A stretch of DNA of 64,000 nt from assembly GCA_964532005.1 (NCBI GenBank), contig CAZHER010000005.1, positions 8,266 through 72,265 on the forward strand, given 5' to 3'. The DNA comes from CAYQEU01 sp964532005 (GTDB taxonomy: Bacteria; Patescibacteriota; Doudnabacteria; UBA920). Below are positions 53,616 through 62,103 of this stretch, piece by piece; positions within the stretch are counted from its first letter, which is position 1, and each line of letters starts with the position of its first letter. The translations under genes and the position numbers were made by a program. Below the pieces are notes generated by a model. The model was given only the letters and a program-made list of their open reading frames with translations. It ran no database searches and had not been told where the DNA came from.

Positions 53616-54524
53616 ATGGACAACATACTTTCCACCAAAGATTTTACTCCAGAGTTTATCTCTCAGATTTTTGCTATTGCCGACAGCCAAAACCACAACA
53701 ATTTTCCTCTCAAAGGGAAAATAATGGCTAGTTTATTTTACGAACCGAGTACCAGAACTCGGTTTTCTTTTGAAACAGCCATGCTTCGGCTGGGCGGGCA
53801 TATTATTACCGGAGATAATATGCGAGAAACCAGTTCGGTTTCCAAAGGAGAAACTCTGGAAGATACAATAAAAGTTTTAAACAATTACGTAGATGTCATA
53901 GTTCTTCGTCATTTTGAAGATGGTGCGTCAGAACGTGCAGCAGCAATTACAAAAATTCCAATTATTAACGCTGGGGATGGTAGCGGAGAGCATCCTACTC
54001 AAGCACTGCTGGATCTATTCACTATCAAGCAAGAGCTTGGACGCGTAGACAACCTCGAAATTGCAATTGTGGGAGATTTAAAATACGGTCGCACTGTGCA
54101 CTCGCTTATTTATTTATTGGCAAAATATCCTGACATAAAATTTAAACTGGTTTCACCTAAAGAACTTGCTTTGCCAGAGGAAAATAAAAAATTTTTACGT
54201 GACAGCCAAGTGGCATTTGAGGAGCTGGAGGATTTGAGTGAGGTTATCAAAAATGTTGACGTACTCTATGAGACACGGGTGCAAAAAGAACGATTTGAGG
54301 ATGAAAAAGTATATGAAGAGGTAAAAAACAAAATAATACTAACCAGACCATTGGTTGATTCTATGCAAGAACAATCTATTATTATGCATCCCCTACCTAG
54401 AGTAAATGAAATTCCTCCTATTATAGATACCGACCACCGCGCCATCTACTTTAAACAGACTGCTTATGGACTGCAAGTGCGCAAAGCGTTATTACTGTAT
54501 CTTTTTGGACATACCGAGGTATAA
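53616..54524 (+). CDS. pyrB: Aspartate carbamoyltransferase catalytic subunit
   Basis: Joins carbamoyl phosphate and aspartate, the committed pyrimidine step, 302 residues. The carbamoyl-phosphate motif FYEPSTRTRFSFE is at residues 41-53; EHPTQALLDLFTI and MHPLPRVNEI follow. Start at ATG 53616 (MDNILSTKDF); an ATG at 53559 would precede the predicted promoter -10. No regulatory chain pyrI is near. It is divergent from pyrD; carbamoyl-phosphate synthase genes are not in the window. Confidence 0.95.
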   Translation: MDNILSTKDFTPEFISQIFAIADSQNHNNFPLKGKIMASLFYEPSTRTRFSFETAMLRLGGHIITGDNMRETSSVSKGETLEDTIKVLNNYVDVIVLRHFEDGASERAAAITKIPIINAGDGSGEHPTQALLDLFTIKQELGRVDNLEIAIVGDLKYGRTVHSLIYLLAKYPDIKFKLVSPKELALPEENKKFLRDSQVAFEELEDLSEVIKNVDVLYETRVQKERFEDEKVYEEVKNKIILTRPLVDSMQEQSIIMHPLPRVNEIPPIIDTDHRAIYFKQTAYGLQVRKALLLYLFGHTEV

Positions 54525-54554
54525 TACAAATTACTTAATAAGCTCAAGACGATT

Positions 54555-54884
54555 ATGGAAAAAACCAAAATAGTTTTATATAGCCTAGTTCATGCTCTCA
54601 CTGTTCTAGCTTACATATCGGGATTTGCCTACGCAGTCCATACCGCTGGTAACACATTCATAGACATACCAGACATGTTAGGAATGGTTGTTATGCTTTT
54701 GCTGTTCGTATTCTCCGCAGGGTTAATGGCTTTGTTGGTATTTGGGAGACCTGTTTACTTATTTGTTACTGGGATGAAAAAAGAAGGGATCATGTTTTTA
54801 GGCTTCACAATGGGTTGGTTGCTAATATTAATACTTATAATGCTCAGTATTATACTGCTTATGTTCGGTGGAAGTTCGGTTTAA
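54555..54884 (+). CDS. Small multi-pass membrane protein
   Basis: A 109-residue protein with three hydrophobic helices: SLVHALTVLAYISGFAYAV, MLGMVVMLLLFVFSAGLMALL and FLGFTMGWLLILILIMLSIIL. No charged motif or recognised family. It starts 30 bases after pyrB and ends just before a terminator, so it may be cotranscribed with pyrB. It may be a small transporter or regulator, undetermined. Confidence 0.7.
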   Translation: MEKTKIVLYSLVHALTVLAYISGFAYAVHTAGNTFIDIPDMLGMVVMLLLFVFSAGLMALLVFGRPVYLFVTGMKKEGIMFLGFTMGWLLILILIMLSIILLMFGGSSV

Positions 54885-54901
54885 TATTACTTCTAAAAAA
54901 T

Positions 54902-54926
54902 ACCGCCCAGAAGGGCGGTTTTATAT
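54902..54926 (+). terminator. Terminator after the small membrane protein
   Basis: ACCGCCC (54902-54908), AGAA loop, GGGCGGT (54913-54919), then TTTATATTT. Confidence 0.85.
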
Positions 54927-54955
54927 TTGTATTATATTTTGATAGACTACTGGTA

Positions 54956-55645
54956 ATGAAAGAAGTCAGAATCCAAAAATTCCTAAGCGAGCAAGGCGTT
55001 GCTTCCCGTCGCAAAGCGGAAAGTTTTATTGTGTCTGGACAAGTTATGGTAAATGGAAAGAAAGCCAAACTTGGAGACAAAATCAATCCTGAAAAAGATA
55101 TTATAAAAGTGTATGGAAAAATTATTGAGCCGTCTGAACAAAAGATTTACCTAGCCTTGAATAAACCCAAAGGATATGTAGTAAGTAAGCGTGACCCACA
55201 AGGTAGAAAAACCGTTTTTAGTTTGTTGCCAGAAGACCTAAGAACCAAAGTATGGAATGTTGGTCGTCTTGACTATGACACCGAAGGTCTTCTCCTCATG
55301 ACTAATGATGGCGAACTGACACAAGAGCTATCACATCCAAAATATGAACACGAAAAAGAATATGAAGTAACCTTAGATATGTTGCCCGATGACAGTCAAT
55401 TGGAAAAGTTGCGTGGTGGCGTTAGAATTGCTACTGGTAAAACATACCCTGCAAAACTAGTAGTCAGAAATGGTAAAGTTAAAATTACTATTCATGAGGG
55501 CAAAAAACGGCAAATCCGTAGAATGTTTGCTGCTGTCGGCTTAAGTGTAACCAACCTCAAGCGAATCCGAATCAACAATATGAAACTACCAGCAATCCCT
55601 ACGGGACAATACAAAGTAGTCAACAAAGAAGAAATTTTATCATGA
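54956..55645 (+). CDS. rRNA pseudouridine synthase, RsuA/RluB family
   Basis: Makes pseudouridine in rRNA, 229 residues. N-terminal S4 domain (RIQKFLSEQGVASRRKAESFI), then the catalytic domain with GRLDYDTEGLLLMTNDG (Asp nucleophile). The KKRQIRRMF motif marks the RsuA/RluB/RluF group. Start at ATG 54956, 30 bases after the upstream terminator. The TGA stop overlaps the next ATG. Target (16S or 23S) is not resolvable. Confidence 0.93.
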   Translation: MKEVRIQKFLSEQGVASRRKAESFIVSGQVMVNGKKAKLGDKINPEKDIIKVYGKIIEPSEQKIYLALNKPKGYVVSKRDPQGRKTVFSLLPEDLRTKVWNVGRLDYDTEGLLLMTNDGELTQELSHPKYEHEKEYEVTLDMLPDDSQLEKLRGGVRIATGKTYPAKLVVRNGKVKITIHEGKKRQIRRMFAAVGLSVTNLKRIRINNMKLPAIPTGQYKVVNKEEILS

Positions 55646-56448
55646 TAGTTAAAAGTGTCACGAAGAAGCCCAGAGGCGGAGCCTGGTGGTTTGTGGCAGG
55701 TTTAATTTTAGTAGGCGCGGCAACTTACACCATCTATGCTTTTTGGTGGTCTTCCACTGCGAATACTCCAGCTAACTCAAACAGCAGCATAGAAAATAAT
55801 AAATACGACAAAATTGATACCAGCAGCAACGAGGGTAACAAACAAAATGAAATTAGAGAAACTGAAATTCCTTCAACAAAAATTTTAAGCGTTCCTTTTA
55901 CACCTCAAGCACCTACAGCGAATTGGGACGAGCTCCACAACGAGGCATGTGAAGAAGCCAGCGCTATTATGGCAAATGCTTATTTTTCGGGAATGACAAA
56001 ACAAACTTTAAATCCTGATTATGTTGAAAACGAAATCAGTAGGCTGACTAGTTAGCAACAAGAAAATTTTGGGTATTACCTGGATAGCACAAGTGAAGAA
56101 ACTGCTCAGATGATTGAAAAATTTTACGGATTAAAAGCCGAAATTGTTAGCTTCCCAGGGAGTTCAAAAATCAAGGAAGAAATAGCAAAAGGCAATCTTG
56201 TGCTTTTTTCTGCAAATGGTAGAGACCTGGAAAATCCATACTACAAACAACCAGGGCCAATACATCACATGATGGTAATAATAGGATATGATGAAAAAAA
56301 ATTTATTACGAACGATCCTGGAACCAAGCGTGGACTTAGATACTTATACGACTATGAGATTCTTCGAAGCGCAGCTGCAGACTGGGATCACTCAATTCAC
56401 TCTGTTGATAACAACAAAAAATTTGCCATTATTGTCTCTAAACAATGA
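55642..56448 (+). pseudogene. C39-like papain-fold protease gene interrupted by an in-frame TAG
   Basis: ATG 55642 to TGA 56448 is one open frame except for TAG at 56053-56055. Before it: a membrane helix (WWFVAGLILVGAATYTIYAFWW), a polar linker, then a C39-like domain with the Cys box HNEACEEASAIMANAY. After it: GYYLDSTSEETAQM, then the His box PIHHMMVIIGYD. So the stop separates the Cys and His of a single active site. Together the parts would be a 268-residue membrane-anchored protease. It is ATGA-coupled with rluB-type and ABC genes on either side. A nonsense mutation, a sequencing error or readthrough are all possible. Confidence 0.85.
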
Positions 56449-58211
56449 AGTTGCTATTGAGCTATATAAAAAACTATAGGTGGCTTTTGCTATTCACTGT
56501 TTTGTTGACCGCAACAAACCAAATATTCTCCCTGCTGGATCCTCAAATATTCAAACACCTTATAGACGACTATGCCAGTAGATACAACGAGCTTACTAGG
56601 GCAGAGTTTGTCCAAGGGGTGGCTCTGCTGTTGCTAGCTTCGGTGTTTGTGAACTTGGTCTCTCGGATTGCCAAAAATTTTCAAGATTACTATGTCAACG
56701 TAATAAACCAAAAACTGGGCACAAAGATGTATGCCGACAGCGTGGCCCATTCATTCTCCCTTCCCTACCAGGTGTTTGAAGATCAAAGGTCTGGGGAATT
56801 TCTTCAAAAATTACAAAAGGCTAGAATCGATGCCCAAGCTTTAATTGCAAGCACTATCAATGTCATTCTTTTATCTATGGTCGGGATAGTGTTTGTATTG
56901 GGTTATGCGTTTTATGTAAACTTTTGGATTGGTTTAGTATATTTTTCCATAATCCCAACACTGGGATCAGTAACATTTTATATCAGCCGAAAAATAAAAA
57001 ATGCCCAGCAAAAAATTATCAAAGAATCTGCGGAACTGGCAGGCTCTACCACTGAAACCATACGCAATGTTGAATTGGTCAAAAGTCTGGGGTTGGAAAA
57101 TCAAGAAATCGGCAGACTAAATAACGTAAACGAAAAAATCCTTCAACTTGAACTCAAAAAAGTAAAGCTGGTAAGAATGTTAAGTTTCATACAAGGCACT
57201 ATGATAAATGCTTTAAGATCGGCTCTGTTGTTTTTGATGCTTTATCTGGTGTTTCAAGCAGACATCACCTTAGGCCAGTTTTTTAGCTTGTTGTTTTATT
57301 CTTTTGCCATATTTACTCCTCTTGGGGATCTGGGCACAGTAGCCCAACAGTACCAGGAAGCTAGGGCAAGCATGGATCGGTTGGAAGAAATTTTAAATAC
57401 TAAGCCTGAGCAAAAACCTGCCCACCCAGAAGCAATAACAACAATCAACAACATAGAATTTAACGAAGTTTCATTCCATTATGAAAGCACAAAAGAGAAT
57501 GCGCTAGAAAACATCAACTTGCAAATAAGACCTGGGCAAACTGTGGCTTTTGCAGGTCCGTCGGGTAGTGGCAAAACAACTTTAATTAAACTTATAGTTG
57601 GACTCTACCAGCCCACTTCCGGATCGATCTCAATAAACGACATACCTAGCGAATCGATTGATTATGAACAATTTAGAAAAAAAATTGGCCTAGTTTCGCA
57701 GGATACCCAACTATTTGCCGGGACTATTAAAGAAAATCTTTTATTTGCCTCACCGACATCATCAGATCAAGAATGTGTAGACGCATTGACTGCCTCATCA
57801 GCAAACAATTTATTAGAACGAAGCGATCAAGGTCTCAACACTAAAATAGGAGAGGGTGGACTCAAGCTATCTGGTGGCGAAAAACAACGACTTGCAATAG
57901 CCAGGGCCTTGCTGAGAAAACCTGACGTAATAATTTTTGACGAAGCGACTTCATCCCTAGACTCCTTGACCGAAGAAGAAGTAACAAGGACTATCAAAAC
58001 TATTGAAAACAGTAATCCCGAATTGATAACAATACTGGTAGCTCACAGGCTGTCTACAATTATTCATGCGCAAAACATATTGGTTCTAGAAAAAGGCAAA
58101 ATTATCGAACAAGGAGACCACGACAGCCTTTTGGCGCAAAAAGGTTTGTACTACGCGCTGTGGCGACAACAAATTGCTAGTCGAGAAGAGAACTTAAAAG
58201 ACCTTGGGTAA
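56445..58211 (+). CDS. ABC transporter, fused permease-ATPase (MsbA-like exporter)
   Basis: A half-size exporter, 588 residues: six hydrophobic helices in the first ~310 residues, then an ATPase with Walker A GPSGSGKTT (371-379), signature LSGGEKQRLAIARAL, Walker B VIIFDEATSSLD and an H-loop (VAHRLST). Works as a homodimer or with a partner. Its ATG overlaps the C39-like gene stop, which suggests coupling of an export function to a protease; C39 domains often process leader peptides during export. Substrate unknown. Confidence 0.92.
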   Translation: MKLLLSYIKNYRWLLLFTVLLTATNQIFSLLDPQIFKHLIDDYASRYNELTRAEFVQGVALLLLASVFVNLVSRIAKNFQDYYVNVINQKLGTKMYADSVAHSFSLPYQVFEDQRSGEFLQKLQKARIDAQALIASTINVILLSMVGIVFVLGYAFYVNFWIGLVYFSIIPTLGSVTFYISRKIKNAQQKIIKESAELAGSTTETIRNVELVKSLGLENQEIGRLNNVNEKILQLELKKVKLVRMLSFIQGTMINALRSALLFLMLYLVFQADITLGQFFSLLFYSFAIFTPLGDLGTVAQQYQEARASMDRLEEILNTKPEQKPAHPEAITTINNIEFNEVSFHYESTKENALENINLQIRPGQTVAFAGPSGSGKTTLIKLIVGLYQPTSGSISINDIPSESIDYEQFRKKIGLVSQDTQLFAGTIKENLLFASPTSSDQECVDALTASSANNLLERSDQGLNTKIGEGGLKLSGGEKQRLAIARALLRKPDVIIFDEATSSLDSLTEEEVTRTIKTIENSNPELITILVAHRLSTIIHAQNILVLEKGKIIEQGDHDSLLAQKGLYYALWRQQIASREENLKDLG

Positions 58212-58228
58212 CCAAGGTCTTGTTTTAT
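58198..58228 (+). terminator. Terminator of the rluB-type/ABC operon
   Basis: AAGACCTTGG (58198-58207), GTAA loop, CCAAGGTCTT (58212-58221), then TGTTTTATTT. The 10-bp stem includes the ABC stop codon. Confidence 0.88.
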
Positions 58229-58746
58229 TTCTTTTCTTTCCCTTTTATGGTGGCGCGCTTAGTTTTCAACCTTTCAAAATCAGCTAGCAGTTGCTGGAGA
58301 CCGCTTTCAATTTTAGTAAGAGCTTCCTGGGTCCGATTGTCTTCTATTTCATCTTGTTTATCCTCTTCTTGGATTTCATCAACATCTTCCTGAATTTCGT
58401 CGATGTCTTCCTGAATTTCGTCGATATCTTTTTCCATTCCTTCAACATCTTCCTGAATCTCGTCGATATCTTCTTCAACTTCCATCAAACTCTTAGTGTT
58501 GCGATTTACTGTCATTTGAATGAAAATAGACAAATAAATGGCTTCTAGGGAAACAGCGGTTGTCAAAATTAGTAAGATATTGTCCGTTGTAAAACCAAAC
58601 AGTCGTAAACCAAAAATAGCAACAAAAAAAAGCGTATGACAAATAATAGAAAAGGGCGAACCAATGGATTCGATTACCTTAAACGCCAACCTTTCAACAG
58701 GGTTTTCTTGTTGCTGTTTTTTGCTATTTTTAGTCATGTCACGCAA
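58225..58746 (-). CDS. Membrane protein with DUF1003-like segment and acidic coiled-coil repeats
   Basis: A 173-residue protein. Two hydrophobic helices (SPFSIICHTLFFVAIFGLRLF; NILLILTTAVSLEAIYLSIFI) with an MTVNRNT turn resemble DUF1003-type membrane proteins. A highly acidic segment follows with four imperfect copies of EDIDEIQED-like octads, predicted as a coiled coil, then a basic tail (KTKRATIKGKEKK). The nucleotide repeats (ATTTCGTCGATATCTTC-like) are visible on the plus strand. Function unknown. It is convergent with the ABC operon and divergent from murI. Confidence 0.8.
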   Translation of the reverse strand: MRDMTKNSKKQQQENPVERLAFKVIESIGSPFSIICHTLFFVAIFGLRLFGFTTDNILLILTTAVSLEAIYLSIFIQMTVNRNTKSLMEVEEDIDEIQEDVEGMEKDIDEIQEDIDEIQEDVDEIQEEDKQDEIEDNRTQEALTKIESGLQQLLADFERLKTKRATIKGKEKK

Positions 58747-58795
58747 ATTTATTATCGCCTACATTATGACACAAAAAAAAATTTAATCCAAACGG

Positions 58796-58804
58796 TGCTA
58801 TAAT
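58796..58804 (+). promoter_or_regulatory. Extended -10 promoter of murI
   Basis: TGCTATAAT: a perfect TATAAT (58799-58804) with TG one base upstream. ATG is 43 bases further on. No clear -35. Confidence 0.6.
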
Positions 58805-58847
58805 AAATTTTGCAATCAGTGACAAATAACAAATAAGATGTAATTCA

Positions 58848-59648
58848 ATGAAAATCGGAATTTTCGATTCAGGGGTTGGCGGTTTGATCATACTCAAAAA
58901 AATTGTAGAGAAGCTCCCCTCATACGATTATATTTACCTGGGAGATACCGCTCGTGTGCCCTATGGAAGCCATACGCCGGAAGCAATATATCTTTATACA
59001 GAACAAGCAATTGAATGGTTGGAACAACAAGGATGTACTCTTATAATAGTGGCTTGCAATACAGCTTCGGCGCAAGCCCTAAGGAAAATACAACAATGCT
59101 TTCTGCCGACATGCAAAATAGATCAAAAAGTTCTCGGGGTTGTTATACCGACAGTTGAACAAGTGGCCGGTTTTCAGAATCAAATCATTGGCGTGCTGGC
59201 AACCGAAGCAACAGTTAAGTCTGAAATTTATATAAAAGAGTTCCAAAAACTTATGCCGCAAGCTCAAGTTATCCAAAACGCAGCCCCAAACCTTGCTTCG
59301 CTAATCGAATCTGGCGATATGGACGCTGCTGAGGCATATGCAATACAATGCATTGACCCCATGCTCAGACAAGGTATAGAAACTTTAGTTTTAGGATGTA
59401 CCCATTATGAGCTACTAAAAGCGAGGTTATCTGCTCGCTTACCAAGTAATATCAAAATTATTTCCCAAGGGGAACTGATTCCTTCAAAATTGATCTCATA
59501 TTTAAATCGACACCCTGAAATCGAATCTGGTTTGGGGCACAGTGGCACAAAAGAATTTTACGTTACAAAAATAACACCAGAACTACAAACCAGGGCAGTC
59601 AAATGGTTTGGGGCAGATGCACAACTAAAACTTGTAGAGATTAACTAA
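58848..59648 (+). CDS. murI: Glutamate racemase
   Basis: Converts L- to D-glutamate for peptidoglycan, 266 residues. Catalytic cysteines sit in VACNTASA (Cys70) and LGCTHYELL (Cys184); DSGVGGL near residues 7-13 is the family start motif. Length is standard. It points to a murein-type cell wall and fits with UppP in this window. Confidence 0.95.
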   Translation: MKIGIFDSGVGGLIILKKIVEKLPSYDYIYLGDTARVPYGSHTPEAIYLYTEQAIEWLEQQGCTLIIVACNTASAQALRKIQQCFLPTCKIDQKVLGVVIPTVEQVAGFQNQIIGVLATEATVKSEIYIKEFQKLMPQAQVIQNAAPNLASLIESGDMDAAEAYAIQCIDPMLRQGIETLVLGCTHYELLKARLSARLPSNIKIISQGELIPSKLISYLNRHPEIESGLGHSGTKEFYVTKITPELQTRAVKWFGADAQLKLVEIN

Positions 59649-59660
59649 CAACTAAAATAC

Positions 59661-59689
59661 TTTACAAATTTATAAATCTGTGGTAGAAT
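59661..59689 (+). promoter_or_regulatory. Promoter of the DEAD-box helicase gene
   Basis: TTTACA (59661-59666), 17 bases and TAGAAT (59684-59689). Predicted start near 59696, 34 bases before the TTG start. Confidence 0.6.
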
Positions 59690-59729
59690 TAAAAACTATC
59701 ATCAATTTATTGCAATTAATTTTACAGTT

Positions 59730-61142
59730 TTGAACGAACTCCAATCTGAAGCAAGCTTCACCGACCTGGGCATTGCTCCCAAACTTCTTGAAATTCTCAT
59801 AAAGCAAAAATTTACTGTTCCCACGCCAATCCAGCTCCAGTCGATCCCTAACGCAATTGAAGGGAAAGACGTAATGGGAATTGCACAAACAGGAACCGGA
59901 AAAACTTTGGCATTCGGCGTACCAATGATCCAGCGGCTCGCCCAAAGTCGAGGTTTGATTAAAGGCCTAATAATACTCCCCACCCGCGAGCTGGCCTTGC
60001 AAGTAAACGAAACCCTAAAAAAGATTGGGGGGTCTTTGGGATTAAAAACTGCGATACTGATTGGTGGCGAATCAGCACAGAAGCAAATCAGGTCACTGCG
60101 TATGAACCCTCATATAATCATAGCGACCCCAGGACGACTAATCGATCACATGGAAACAAAAAAAGTTGACCTAACCAAAGTCGGTATTTTAGTTCTTGAT
60201 GAAGCTGACCGTATGCTAGACATGGGTTTTGCTCCACAAATAAAAAAAGTGTTAGAAAAAATTCCGAGCAAACGCCAGACCATGCTATTTTCGGCAACAA
60301 TGCCGGAAGAAATTTTAGACATTGCCAACTCTTATATGTCAGGGCCGATGCGGGTCGAAGTTGCACCTGCAGGAACTGCGGTCAAAACCGTTACCCAAGA
60401 ACTATTTTTTGTTGATCGCCGCGACAAACCCGCTTTACTTAAGACAACATTAGGACAATTCAAAGGAAGCGTGCTTGTTTTTTCCCGCACTAAGTTTGGC
60501 GCTAAGAAACTAGCAACCATGGTACGAAGTATGGGATATACTGCAACCGAAATTCACTCAAACAGATCCCTTAATCAAAGATTGGAAGCATTAGATGGAT
60601 TTAAGCTCGGACGATACAGAGTTTTAATTGCTACGGACATCGCTGCTAGAGGCATCGACGTGACGGGAATCCAGCTGGTGATAAACTATGACTTACCTGA
60701 TAACGCAGAAGATTATGTCCATCGAATTGGTCGCACCGGACGAGCCGGACTTGCCGGGCACGCTATTTCATTTGCAACGCCAGAGCAAAAAGGTGATGTC
60801 AGGAGCATAGAGCGGCTTATTAGAAAAACTCTGCCTGTTTCAAAGGCTTCCCTGCCAGCCAGAAGAGAAAACGATCCAAAATTGGAGTACATCCCTAAAA
60901 CAACCGGGGAACGAAACCGAAGCAGCAGACAATATAGCAATTCAAAATTTAAGTCTAATGGTAGAACCTCTGGTAGAACAAATGCATCGTGGGCCAAAAA
61001 AAAGTTTGATCGTCCGAGAAACGACAGCAAAAATAATGATCGCCGAGGTCCGAGAAGGTCACCAAGGGCATTAAGCAAGACACCAACAAACATTGGGGGT
61101 GGGTTCTTTCTCCAACGGGCGAGAAAGCAAGACTTAGAGTAA
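59730..61142 (+). CDS. DEAD-box RNA helicase (RhlE-like)
   Basis: ATP-dependent RNA remodelling helicase, 470 residues. Q motif FTVPTPIQLQSIP, Walker A AQTGTGKT (52-59), DEAD (157-160), SAT in LFSATMP, and HRIGRTGRAG are all intact. The C-terminal ~100 residues are low-complexity and rich in Arg, Asn, Ser and Lys (RNA-binding tail). The start appears to be TTG at 59730; no in-frame ATG precedes it after the promoter. Its family assignment beyond RhlE/CsdA-like is uncertain. Confidence 0.93.
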   Translation: MNELQSEASFTDLGIAPKLLEILIKQKFTVPTPIQLQSIPNAIEGKDVMGIAQTGTGKTLAFGVPMIQRLAQSRGLIKGLIILPTRELALQVNETLKKIGGSLGLKTAILIGGESAQKQIRSLRMNPHIIIATPGRLIDHMETKKVDLTKVGILVLDEADRMLDMGFAPQIKKVLEKIPSKRQTMLFSATMPEEILDIANSYMSGPMRVEVAPAGTAVKTVTQELFFVDRRDKPALLKTTLGQFKGSVLVFSRTKFGAKKLATMVRSMGYTATEIHSNRSLNQRLEALDGFKLGRYRVLIATDIAARGIDVTGIQLVINYDLPDNAEDYVHRIGRTGRAGLAGHAISFATPEQKGDVRSIERLIRKTLPVSKASLPARRENDPKLEYIPKTTGERNRSSRQYSNSKFKSNGRTSGRTNASWAKKKFDRPRNDSKNNDRRGPRRSPRALSKTPTNIGGGFFLQRARKQDLE

Positions 61143-61149
61143 AAATTAA

Positions 61150-61170
61150 ACCGTCCTAACAGGACGGTTG
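61150..61170. terminator. Terminator between the helicase and ZIP genes
   Basis: AACCGTCCT (61150-61158) with AGGACGGTT (61162-61170) and a 3-base loop. On the minus strand a T-rich tail follows, so it suits the ZIP gene; plus-strand tail is weak. Confidence 0.7.
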
Positions 61171-61175
61171 AAAAT

Positions 61176-61991
61176 TCAATTATTTTTTGAAAAATCCAAG
61201 GTTTGGCCTGTGTTTTCAATATGGTCATGACTGTCACTGGCAACATATTTGATACCGAGAATCAATAAGATTCCAAACAATATTGCCAGGACGTGCATAA
61301 CATAAGTTTTTTCGCTGTGAGCATGCCGGATTGAGCTTGGAATCAAATCTTTAACTATGGTGTACAAAATTATACCTAAGGCTAAAGCCAATAACCCGCT
61401 TACTAAGTTCTCGGAAATGTCCAATATGAAATATCCAAAAACTGCTCCAATTAAAATGGTTGAAGCAGATAGAAAATTTTTCACCAAAGCCTCTTTCGTA
61501 CTGAAACCAGCGCTCTTATATACAAAGTACTCGGAAATTTCTTGAGCCAATTCATGGACAATAATACCTAGCGTTGTAAGCGCACCTAATCTGATATCTA
61601 TCATAAATGCTGTTGCCAACAAAAACCCATCGGTAATATTGTGCAATGAATCACTGAGCAAAATACGATGTGCCCCAGCCCTACTATGCCCATGGGGAGC
61701 TTCGCCACTGCCATGATGATGGTGTGAATCAGGTAACAGCTTATTCAAAACTAGCGCTGCCAACAACCCTACAATCACCAACCCGATGCTAAGGGCTGGA
61801 TCTAAATGCGACTCTCCTACTTCTACTGTTAAATTATAAACCACTACCAGAAAAACACCTGTTGCAATGCTGGTGAGATACTTCAAATTTCGCTCAGCCC
61901 AACCATGCAAAGTCTTGCCCGCGAACAGAACCCCTGCCAAAGATGTAATCATAACAGCAAACGCTGCTAAAAATATATAAATTATTTCCAT
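61176..61991 (-). CDS. ZIP-family metal transporter
   Basis: Divalent-cation importer, probably zinc, 271 residues with about eight hydrophobic helices. Binding motifs: HNITDG (His117, Asn118, Asp121) in helix IV and VHELAQE (His146, Glu147, Glu151) in helix V. The loop before them is His-rich (DSHHHHGSGEAPHGHS), as in many ZIP proteins. ATG at 61991 follows a TAATAT box by 7 bases. It is divergent from a Fur-family gene, with one palindromic operator next to each promoter. Confidence 0.92.
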   Translation of the reverse strand: MEIIYIFLAAFAVMITSLAGVLFAGKTLHGWAERNLKYLTSIATGVFLVVVYNLTVEVGESHLDPALSIGLVIVGLLAALVLNKLLPDSHHHHGSGEAPHGHSRAGAHRILLSDSLHNITDGFLLATAFMIDIRLGALTTLGIIVHELAQEISEYFVYKSAGFSTKEALVKNFLSASTILIGAVFGYFILDISENLVSGLLALALGIILYTIVKDLIPSSIRHAHSEKTYVMHVLAILFGILLILGIKYVASDSHDHIENTGQTLDFSKNN

Positions 61992-61998
61992 AAATGTA

Positions 61999-62004
61999 AT
62001 ATTA
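61999..62004 (-). promoter_or_regulatory. Leaderless -10 box of the ZIP gene
   Basis: Minus-strand TAATAT ends 7 bases before the ZIP ATG. The -35 region overlaps the palindrome at 62009-62029. Confidence 0.5.
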
Positions 62005-62008
62005 ATTT

Positions 62009-62029
62009 AAATGCAAATATTTCGCATTT
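62009..62029. promoter_or_regulatory. Palindromic operator 1 (Fur/Zur-type)
   Basis: AAATGC-AAATATTTC-GCATTT, an inverted repeat with matching half-site to operator 2. It lies in the ZIP promoter region. Its half-site (ATGCGAA-like) is shared with 62069-62087. Confidence 0.8.
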
Positions 62030-62068
62030 ATTTACATACTATACGCTCGCTGGAATTATGTCAAGCAG

Positions 62069-62087
62069 TTGCGAATAATTCGCATTT
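62069..62087. promoter_or_regulatory. Palindromic operator 2 (Fur/Zur-type)
   Basis: The core TGCGAATAATTCGCA (62070-62084) is a perfect palindrome with a TAA centre. It covers the -35 (TTGCGA, 62069-62074) of the Fur-family gene, whose -10 TAAACT is at 62092-62097, 6 bases before the ATG. Confidence 0.85.
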
Positions 62088-62103
62088 ATGATAAACTGGG
62101 GAT

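Noticed and set aside
56053..56055. UAG as a sense codon genome-wide
   Set aside because: Other genes, such as the 18746 and cold-shock-like genes, end at TAG with terminators right after; only the C39-like gene reads across it.
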